Assembly (NCBI GenBank): GCA_910591455.2
Contig: OU342826.1
Span: 10,273,724 to 10,337,723 of the forward strand
Direction of reading: 5' to 3'
DNA length: 64,000 nt
Source of the DNA: Pholis gunnellus
Lineage: Eukaryota > Chordata > Actinopteri > Perciformes > Pholidae
The notes beneath the pieces are model-generated. The model searched no databases and was not told the DNA's origin. It saw only the letters and a list, made by a program, of their open reading frames with translations. Position 1 is the stretch's first letter, and each line of letters starts with the position of its first letter. Positions 1-7,699 of this stretch are shown here, piece after piece. The position numbers and the translations under genes were made by a program.

Positions 1-14
1 AAAAGTCCGTCTCG

Positions 15-131
15 CGCGAGCAAAAGTCCGTCTCGCGCGAGCAAAAGTGCGAGCAGAATAAAGTTTCGCGAGCGAACGGGTTTAAGCTTCTCGAGCGACT
101 TTTGCTCGCGCGAGACGGACTTTTGCTCGCG
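15..131. repeat. CpG-rich inverted repeat with tandem 21-bp units
   Basis: Two arms, 15-48 and 98-131, are perfect reverse complements over 34 bp around a 49-nt spacer. The left arm contains part of a tandem 21-bp unit (a copy starts at 1 and another at 22) of the form AAAAGTCCGTCTCGCGCGAG+C. The arms are very rich in CG dinucleotides. The repeat runs to the window edge, so its full extent is unknown. A TATAAAA motif lies just outside it at 138-144, but no coding start follows on the plus strand. It could be the end of a DNA transposon or a recently formed palindrome. Confidence 0.75.
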
Positions 132-214
132 GAGTGATATAAAAGCGCTCGTCAAAGTAAAATACGCTGGCATGGATCTCATTTGCGCTCTCGGATTTTG
201 ACAGTGATTTGCCT

Positions 215-595
215 TCATAGACAGGGGGGCTGAGAGAAGGAAGATCTGATATCGTTTATCTTCTTGTCAAAGAAGTTGGCGAAATCGTCAACGTGAACTG
301 AACCGTGTTCACACGGCCCCTCGTTAACGTTAAACCCGAACACCGGCGGATCTGGTTGCAGGTTGTTTGTTTTAACTGAAAGTATAATGAAAGGCCCAGA
401 TACTGATGAGACGATGAGGACAAAGAGCTTCAGGAAGAGGACCCTGTTTGTGTAGCGCAGCTTGACGCAGGGCTGAGATGTGAAGGAGCTGGTCCTGGAT
501 AAAGGTGGAGGTCTAAACAGACGTGAGTACATCAAAATGTATTTTGATACAAAATACCCCCAAATAAATGTATTACAACAAAATACAAAATACAT
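215..595 (-). other. Open frame of uncertain status, possible LINE or gene fragment
   Basis: A 126-codon frame on the minus strand. It contains a hydrophobic stretch (LFLKLFVLIVSSVSGPFII, about residues 52-71) after a basic stretch, like a type II membrane anchor. Its last part, DDFANFFDKKINDIRSSFS, resembles the linker between endonuclease and reverse transcriptase in fish non-LTR retrotransposons. Its 5' end runs into AT-rich repeat (545-615), so the start is arbitrary. No splice or promoter signals support it. I regard it as a repeat-derived or decayed fragment, not a confident gene. Confidence 0.25.
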
Positions 596-1338
596 GTATT
601 TTGTATTTAAAATATAGGAAATACTTTTTTCTGGATTTTCCGTTTTCTCACAATTTGGTCTAGCAGAGCATTCAGGTTTCTATAATGTACACAAAGCTTT
701 GGTGAACCCCACAAAAAGGAAGAACAGTCACAGAATGTCAGTGTAACTAAGCAAAGCTATTGAAAGACAACAACTTGATTGATTATGTGTATATATATTT
801 TTATTAATGGGACTTAACAGCCCATAAACTTTGGCTTTGTATCAACAAGAACATATTCATCACATATGACATACAAGCTCCCAATCTCCCTCTTCCTATA
901 GCTAGCTACTCGACTGATAAGTTAACTTGCTAAACACTGGCTATGCACTAGCCTAGACAGCATGCTAGCGTCATTAGCATGTTAGCATCGATCGCTTGAT
1001 ATTATAACCATCACCATGTATATACAATAGGCTATGTAGCCAGACCCAGCATAAGTTATACATCAAGCTAGTTGACATCTGTCACACTCAGATACAATAT
1101 TTAACTTGACAGACAATCCGTTGAACTTGAAGATCTGAAGACTGAACTCGTGAACTGTTTTTTGATTCATGGAGAAAGTATTTTGATTATTTTAAATACA
1201 AAATTACTCCACTCTAAAGTATTTTGTTACAAATTACGTTAGATTTTTAATCGGCCCTATCAAATACAAATTACAAAATACTCAAAAGTAATTGAAATAT
1301 GTTTTTCAAATACAAGTAATGGAAATACTGCCCATCTC
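525..1338. mobile_element. AT-rich non-autonomous hAT-like element remnant
   Basis: Both ends carry variants of the runs ACAAAATACAAAATAC and TATTTTGTTACAAATTAC (545-615 and 1190-1320), and the right end finishes with AAATACTGCCCATCTC, a terminus I recognise from vertebrate hAT MITEs (GATGGGCAGTATTT on the other strand). The interior has no open frame. The left terminus is eroded, so the left boundary is approximate. It abuts the BED-finger fragment of a second element at about 1338. Confidence 0.5.
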
Positions 1339-2092
1339 CGAGTACAGCTTCCTGCTGTCACAGTGTTTTAAATACATTGATAAGACAGGGTATGCTAAAT
1401 GCAGCCTCTGCTCCAAGGAGATAAAGTACAGCAACAAGGGCTCACTGCCCTCTCATCACACTGCCACAGTGACACTGTTCACTGTGATGCCCACAGACAA
1501 GAGTACTTCCGGTCCCAACAGTCCCACGTGCAGTTAAATCACAGCTATTATTTTACTCTTGATAAGCTACCTTAGCCAGAGTAGATTATCATTTTAATTT
1601 AAATAATTGAACTCGATTGATTAATGCATATTAATTGCAAATAGAAGAGTGGCCACAAAACAGCTGTACAGTAACAGTAGAAGTTAATATTAAGCCATAC
1701 AGTAATGAAAATTAATCACTATTTGTATAGGCGATGGTTCTCGCTACTCTTGCTATCTTTGTTTTTATATGACTAAAACTTTTAAAGGTTAATAATAATA
1801 GAGCTGAAATACTGATTAATAACTGAATAATAAATTAGTTTTGCTTAAAGTAAATGTCTTATCACTTAATGTTCTTCTCAGACTACACCAGAATGCTACA
1901 TTTTAAAGCTCATATTTAAAATAAAATTCTCCAGGTATGCGTGAGCATATGGCGTCACAAAATGTTATTTCAATAATATTTCAACATGGACCATTTTGTT
2001 ACAATTTTGTTGGGGCGGTGGGGCATGAACATTTCTCTTCCTCCAAAGTGGGGCATGACAGAAAAAGTTTGAGAACCACTGGGTTAGTGGGT
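1338..2092 (+). mobile_element. Deleted hAT element: BED finger start and 3' terminus
   Basis: Codons in 1345-1480 encode FKYIDKTGYAKCSLCSKEIK, the front half of a BED-type zinc finger (CxxC followed by a lysine-rich turn) as in hAT transposases. The downstream zinc-binding histidines are represented only by LPSHHTATV and the frame stops at 1537. The far end, 2040-2092, finishes with TTTGAGAACCACTG, the reverse complement of the hAT-Charlie terminus CAGTGGTTCTCAAA. The catalytic region between is missing. Nothing here could encode an active transposase. Confidence 0.55.
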
Positions 2093-2189
2093 TCACGGCA
2101 CCTGGGAGTGACCCAATGTCTAAGGTAGAGTGGTGGGTTGCATGTCAGTCGGGAGATTATCCATTACAAACGGCCTCACATATGGTGAT

Positions 2190-2660
2190 GGCATCCTTGC
2201 ATGGCTTGGGTGGCTGCCTTGATGTCGACGGGTATCGTGCCATCACCGCACTGACCCTCCGTCGATGACAGCTGAGCGCGGTGATCACCGCACTGAGTGT
2301 CCGTCGATGACAGCCGAGTGCGATCACCGCACTCGGCTGTCATCGACAGCTGTCAAGGAAGATTTTACAGCGTTAAGGGAGAGGTTTGGGGGGGGGGTGG
2401 TGTTGAGGGTTAGGGTGGTGGGATGCACGGCTTCACATGTATCTTCATGTAGGCTTCACAGTGCGATCACCGCACTGACCCTCCGTCGATGACAGCTGAG
2501 TGCGATTACCGCGCTCAGCTGTCATCGACGCTCAGGCGATCACCGCACTGAGTGTCTGTCGATGATGATTTTACAGCGTTAAGGGAGAGGTTTGGGGGGG
2601 TGGTGTTGAGGGTTAGGGTGGTGGGATGCACGGCTTCACATGTATGGCGATGGTGCTCTT
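2190..2660. repeat. Palindromic minisatellite with duplicated flanks
   Basis: Units built from CCGTCGATGACAGC and GATCACCGCACTGA recur at about 2240-2300, 2300-2347, 2460-2529 and 2535-2570. Two near-perfect hairpins stand out: 2303-2322 with 2328-2347 (20 bp, loop ATCAC) and 2485-2504 with 2510-2529 (20 pairs, one of them T-G; loop ATTAC). A G-rich block containing TTAAGGGAGAGGTTTGGGG and GATGCACGGCTTCACATGTA occurs twice (about 2375-2441 and 2577-2645), and GGCTTGGGTGGCTGCCTTGA occurs at about 2203 and 2665. The block supplies the last codons of the coiled-coil ORF that ends at 2613. Confidence 0.8.
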
Positions 2661-4439
2661 ACATGGCTTGGGTGGCTGCCTTGATGTCGACGGGTATTGT
2701 TCTGAACAAGGAGAATGCACGTCAGCTGGTTTAAGGGCTGCATCCACTTTGGGAATCTTCAAGATACCTTCCTTCATCCCGGATTTTGCATTTGGCGCCA
2801 TTTTCATTTCCATTGTCTGATCGTTCATTATGTTGGATTCTGCATTTTGGATTTCTCCATTGTTTTGCGCGATTTCCAGCCTAGCTGTCCGTTCATCGTT
2901 CAGTTCATCTCTCAGTTTCTTTATTTGCATTGTCTGATTGTTCGATATGTTGATGTACCCAGACTGTGTTGCTTGGGCTGCAATCACCTGCTTTGTATAG
3001 TTTATTTCCTTGGATATCAAGCTGTCTTTGAGGCCATTTTTCCAACTGTACAGACCTTTCACAACTTTTTTCGCCTTTCCCATGTATTTTGATGAGTCGG
3101 CCTCTTCCTCTTGATTTGTTTTAATGTATAACTCTAGCGCCTCCGCAGATTCCTTGTCCACGAAGCGTCTTTTAAGCGCTACGAATCGTTTTTTGAATTC
3201 CTTGTTGTCGCCAATTTTATCAAAGCAATTTTGCAGACCCTCTTTGAAGCGCAGCTGATGGGTCTGGTATCTTTTGCACTGCTCCATTAAGTCTCTCTTC
3301 GCTGGCTCAGTATTCTTCAGTCTCTCCCTCAGATTGTTGATGGTTATCATCAGATCACTTTTTTCTTTTAGTGTGTCATTCAGGATGCGTTCCGTTTTTC
3401 CTAAGTCGTCTTTTGCCAGTTTCAATTTTCGCACTTGAAGTTTGTCCTGATCGTGGTCTATTTCGAGTTTTGTTTTTAAAATGGTGTACGCATTTTTCTC
3501 CTCCTGAAGACAGAATTGGACTTTTTGGTGAGCCTTTTTTAAATCCGACAACTCTTTCTTTTTAGCACGAATAGATACCTCTTTTCTTGCGTTAGAAAGG
3601 TGTAGATTCTTATTCGCCTCTTTGAGAGCTTCCATCTCAACCAGGTCGCTAATTTTCTCACCCATGAGATCACACTTAACTTCCAGTTCATGGTAGTCGT
3701 TTAGCAACATTTTGTAACGATCCACGAGATCCCTGATGACAGTTTTGAATTCGACTTCTTCTAACCTCATCGTCTGCTGTAGTTCTAAAGTGTTCTTTTT
3801 GTTGTCCACCTCTACAGCGTGCAGTTTAGTCACATGTTGTTGTATTTCATCTTTGTGAGTGGAAACTATCTCTTTTATCTGCTTTCGGTGGCTCCGCTTC
3901 ATCACTTCAATTCTCTGATCGAAGTCAGCTGTGATGTCTAACACTTTAGTTTCATTTCGTGTTAGTCGAGCAACGGTTTTTTTCTGCATTTTCTCACATT
4001 TCTGAACCTGATTTGCCATCTCTGTTGCCGGACACATCATGAGTAGCCTTTTATCCATATCTAGTTTTACTTTCCAGAAACTGTTAATCTGAGCCTCCTT
4101 GCCATTGTTGTCGTCTTGGAGGATTTTTGATTTTTTGATTAATTCCACGTTCTCCTCATTGGCCACTCTCAACTGTTCCTTGAGGTCCCGGATTTCAGCC
4201 TTCTGAGTTCTTACTTTTTGCTGTAACTTGATGTCGTTGCCATTTCTGACCCGTTCATCTATTTCCTTTTCAATTTTGGTCAAATCCGCTGGAATTTTGT
4301 GCATTCGATGTGTATAAACGTTTTTGTGATCAAAGTCTATCATTGCGTCGATTCCATATGTGGAAATGTCTTTTGGATCAAATTTTGCCATTGTGTCGAT
4401 TCGATGTGTGGAAAGGTCTTTTGGAGCGGATTCTGCCAT
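2613..4439 (-). CDS. Intronless coiled-coil protein, CFAP57-like C-terminal half
   Basis: A single uninterrupted 608-codon frame, by far the longest in the window. Residues about 50-510 are charged, leucine-heptad coiled coil with almost no proline or glycine. The segment LRFKEGLQNCFDKIGDNKEF and, further on, NISNNQTMQIKKLRDEL match, from memory, the pattern near the C-terminus of CFAP57/WDR65, a ciliary axonemal protein; the WD-repeat N-terminal half of that family is absent. The family assignment is tentative. Residues 1-48 are three 16-residue repeats (PKDLSTHRIDT-type). The start has A at -3 and G at +4. The last about 40 residues (PSTSRQPPKPCKSTIAIHVK and on) come from the adjacent minisatellite. 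CFAP57 is normally multi-exonic, so this is either a retrocopy that stayed open or an intronless gene. No polyA tract or promoter was identified. Confidence 0.6.
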   Translation of the reverse strand: MAESAPKDLSTHRIDTMAKFDPKDISTYGIDAMIDFDHKNVYTHRMHKIPADLTKIEKEIDERVRNGNDIKLQQKVRTQKAEIRDLKEQLRVANEENVELIKKSKILQDDNNGKEAQINSFWKVKLDMDKRLLMMCPATEMANQVQKCEKMQKKTVARLTRNETKVLDITADFDQRIEVMKRSHRKQIKEIVSTHKDEIQQHVTKLHAVEVDNKKNTLELQQTMRLEEVEFKTVIRDLVDRYKMLLNDYHELEVKCDLMGEKISDLVEMEALKEANKNLHLSNARKEVSIRAKKKELSDLKKAHQKVQFCLQEEKNAYTILKTKLEIDHDQDKLQVRKLKLAKDDLGKTERILNDTLKEKSDLMITINNLRERLKNTEPAKRDLMEQCKRYQTHQLRFKEGLQNCFDKIGDNKEFKKRFVALKRRFVDKESAEALELYIKTNQEEEADSSKYMGKAKKVVKGLYSWKNGLKDSLISKEINYTKQVIAAQATQSGYINISNNQTMQIKKLRDELNDERTARLEIAQNNGEIQNAESNIMNDQTMEMKMAPNAKSGMKEGILKIPKVDAALKPADVHSPCSEQYPSTSRQPPKPCKSTIAIHVKPCIPPP

Positions 4440-4461
4440 TGTGTCGATATGTGTGAAAATG
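4290..4461 (-). repeat. 48-bp tandem repeat encoding the ORF N-terminus
   Basis: Three in-frame 48-bp copies read on the minus strand (about 4292-4343, 4344-4391, 4392-4439), each of the form ATGGCAxAATxxxxTCCAAAA ... CATCGAATCGACxCA. A partial fourth copy continues upstream of the start codon to about 4461. Each copy begins with an ATG, so three potential in-frame starts exist (4439, 4391, 4343). The outermost has the best context. Confidence 0.7.
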
Positions 4462-4639
4462 TAATGACACAGACAGACATCCCTACGATCTGTGCCTTTT
4501 GAAGTTCTGATCCTTCGATGACATCATCGCATTCCGTGGCTTTAAAGTTCTGGAAGGCTTTCTAGTTTAGGCTCCGCCCACAAGCTGTCTGCAAATGTAA
4601 ACAAAGTTCAAAAATAAACAAGTGTGTGTGGATGGAATT

Positions 4640-5185
4640 ATTGTGACTGTTCTGGCTGCAGAATCATGTCACCTCAAAATGAATGTGTTAATGTATCTTC
4701 TGTGTACCATAAATCTAAGCACATGTGTTTTCCATCTAAGTTTGAACTTTTGGCTCAAGGTGCCCACGGAAAAAATGCTCTCTCTTCAGACTAATTACCA
4801 TCTAGTAGAAAACATCTGTCGATTTTTCTTTGAGGAAATCCAATGCACTTCCTCAAAGGTGCTCAATACGGAACATATTGTCTTTACAACATGTAGCCGG
4901 TGGCTAGGTGCCAGATACCAGTTGATAAAAATGGGACATATCTGGTTTTGAAGCCATTTTTCTTTTGCAACCAGTGAACAGGAAGTGACCATATTTGGAA
5001 TGAGAAGGAGTGACGTACAGAGACACCGTATACCTCTCTGGTAGAGACCTGTCAATCACTGTGTAGTCCCGCCCTAAAGCATACTCTGCTTTATGGTCTG
5101 TTTGACTCTAAATGGACCATAATTTACTAAATGAACATCATGCTGGATTGAAGAAGACTTGAAACTAGAGATTGAGACCATAAAC
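4640..5185. repeat. Probable interspersed repeat common in percomorph fish
   Basis: The stretch with GGAAGTGACCATATTTGGAA, GTAGAGACCTGTCAATCACT, CCCGCCCTAAAGCATACTCT and GAAGAAGACTTGAAACTAGA resembles a high-copy percomorph interspersed repeat that I recognise but cannot name. It has no long frame. Its right end (ATTGAGACCATAAAC) is cut by the hAT element beginning at 5186. The left boundary is a guess. Confidence 0.4.
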
Positions 5186-5995
5186 CAGTCATGGGCAAAC
5201 TACGGCCCGCGGGCCATATACGGCCCGTTGGGCTTTTTTATCCGGCCCGTCAAATATTGGTACAAAATTGTCCAACTTATAGTAAAGACCGCATTCATTT
5301 TGCCTTTTTCCTGCAATACCAGGCGTTTCAGTTGATCCCACTAGATGGCGCACTCCAGACACAATTGACCTTCTCTGGGGTCTCTGGGGTCTCTGGGGTC
5401 TCTCTGGGGGCCTCTTGACACATGTCAAGACGCTTGTCTCGGTCACATGATACGTTACCTCAAAAATGAAGCCCGCAAACTAGCGAAAATGAGTAAAACA
5501 CTTTTGGAGAGCTTCTTTGCTAAGAGGAAAAGGCCACTAAGGAGCCAGAAGAAGAGCCGACAACTTCCAAGAAAATGAAAGCTTCATTTAACAGACAATA
5601 TCAGGAGTCTAATTAAATATCAGGAGTATTTCTGACGCGCCAAGCCCGCTCTGCAGAATATGTGGCGACAGAGGAAGATCAGCTGCTGGAGATTGTAAAT
5701 GGCGGGGGCCTTAAAAGTATGTTTGAGACAACAACTCTGCTGGTGTTTTGGATTAAAATCAAGGCTGAATATCCTGAGCTCGCCACAAAAGCACTGAAAA
5801 CCCTGCTTCCATTTCAGACATCCTCTGTGAAGCGGGATGTTCTGCAGTGACAGCAATCAAAACGAAACCAAGTAGACTGGACATGAGGAACACACTGCGG
5901 GTGTCATTGTCTCCCATCACCCCCAGATGGGACCGTCTCGTTGCACAGAAACAAGCTCGGGTCTCCACTGATTCAGCGTTATTGTGAGTTGTATT
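5186..5995 (+). mobile_element. Internally deleted hAT (ZBED5/Charlie-like) transposon
   Basis: The left end CAGTCATGGGCAAACTACGG, followed by repeated CGGCCCG motifs, is a typical Charlie-family terminus. A short start frame at 5488 (MSKTLLESFFAKRKRP) then, after a frameshift, TTSKKMKASFNRQYQES corresponds to the N-terminus of ZBED5/SCAND3-type transposases. It jumps directly to the C-terminal hAT dimerisation region: LKSMFETTTLLVFWIKIKAE, LATKALKTLLPFQTSS, and, in shifted frames, RNTLRVSLSPITPRWDRL. The RNase H-like catalytic core is missing and there are stops and frameshifts, so it is dead. The right terminus is not recognisable, so the end is approximate. Confidence 0.8.
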
Positions 5996-6669
5996 TATTT
6001 ATGCATTTTTTTATTTGTTTTAATGCCGATGTATCATTTAATTTTGTCGTGTTTATCCGCCACACGTTGAATGCCGGTCTGTGAAAATATTGGCTTACAT
6101 GAAGCCTCAGGCCGATCAGCTGCTAGCAGGTGTTCCTCAAGCTCACTGATGGATGGAAGCTTTCTGCGTTGTTGGATGATCTTTTTCTTGAATGTGGTTG
6201 GCACACCTCTCCAGAAGCTTGCCTGATGCATCCTCTCCAAACATCAGAACGTGGGGATGTTGGGGGACAGTTTCAGGATTTCATAGCCAACCAAACTTAA
6301 TTGTTACTTGTTGTTTGAGTCTCACTACAATGCCCAATTACTGTCCGTCTAAAATGTCCGATATTTATCGAGCCTTTGACATCTTTGAAACGTGGAAAGC
6401 CGGACAGTATGTCACTTGACTGCTGGGGGTCAAGGATCATGTTGCGGCGATTTGCATTCATCGTGGCTCAGGGCAGTGTCTGGAACAAACTGGGACAGTT
6501 GGTCCTCCCGACATGTCTTCCCCAGATGGTCCTTTGGCTGATTCTACACAATATAAAAAATACCTTATCATCAATACTGACCACAAACATGTGCATGTTG
6601 AAAACACGTTAGGTAACTTAGATTTGACCTAACTTTTAAGAAAAATATTAAACACTTGATTTGCAGTGA

Positions 6670-6957
6670 TGCTACTTGACACATGGTGCGCCACCTTTTA
6701 AACCAATAAACCAAAGAGTGAAAACACAATGAGCTTTCTGTTGATGCATCAGTGTTGAACTGTGTCTCCCTCTGCTGGTCCGTAACAAGTACTCACTTGT
6801 AGCTTTGTGATGTCTTGTTTCATGTGTGAATGGAGAATAGTTGTTACAGATTTATCGTTGAAACTGGAGCATCAAACCACCAGGAAGCAAGGTTTCAATC
6901 ACTTTGCCGTTTATTTTACCCAGGGCGTTATTGTAATGTGATTGCGTCTGATTCCCA
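6670..6957. repeat. 290-bp repeat, copy 1
   Basis: Begins CTACTTGACACATGGTGCGC and ends GCGTCTGATTCCCA; nearly identical to 10291-10587 in the same orientation. It includes GTCTCCCTCTGCTGGTCCGT, a motif seen in fish interspersed repeats. At its right edge it is joined directly to sequence copied from the coiled-coil gene at 12020. Confidence 0.8.
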
Positions 6958-7280
6958 GTGCGAGTCCGCACAGCTCGACATGGCCCACATCCGCCGGCAG
7001 CTGGACGACCTGATGGACACCACATCGGCCTTCGAAGCCAGGGAGAGGCAGGCGCGCAAACTCAGCAGGCACCTGTGACGACACGAGGAAGAGGGGGGAC
7101 GGGTGGTGACGTCATGAACTGGTATGCAGGCTCCCATTGAAACCGCTGGATGAGGGGAGAGGAAGAGAAAAAGTTTCGGGAGGAAACGAGAAGAGAGAGT
7201 TTATAGTTATAGTTCCCAGAATGTAGTTACTTTTTGCTTTTGTCAGAGCAATGGAAGAAAAAAACAACACTTTATCGATA
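6957..7280 (+). pseudogene. Truncated duplicate of the small coiled-coil gene
   Basis: Matches 12020-12350 (3' half of the coding exon plus 3'UTR) with very few differences: one substitution in the roughly 120 coding bases (Lys to Thr in DLMDTTSAF) and one just after the stop. The first 51 codons, the 5'UTR exon and the intron are absent. The frame stays open upstream through the neighbouring repeat (from ATG 6830), giving a potential 82-aa chimera, but there is no sign of a promoter or splice acceptor. No AATAAA is retained, since homology ends before the parent signal. Confidence 0.75.
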
Positions 7281-7699
7281 GTGATAGTTCTTTCATCTTC
7301 TTTTTAGCCTCAGGGGGATCAAAATTATCTCAACTTTTATTTTCATTTTTGCAACATATGACGAGGTTTAAGTCGGTAGGAATTTTCTGGAGCTTTTGAT
7401 TTTCCTTTTTTGGAAATCACATCATTCTGTTTGCTTTTCATCTTAATATTAAACGATGAATGGAGATTTCAGTTGATTTATCCCGTCGTACTTGACGCTG
7501 GTCCGCCCTGGCTGTTTCTGCAACTCATTCTTCAATACATGCTGATTATTCTTCCCTTTACGTCGAGTCAGTGACGTTGCGACTGTGCGCTTAACCTAGA
7601 ATCTTATTTTGAAACCCACCTCTCCGGAAGTTTATTTTCTCTTACTGTGGCTGACTTTATGCGGGTCTCTTCTCAGACAGGAATCTGACCCGCAGGACG

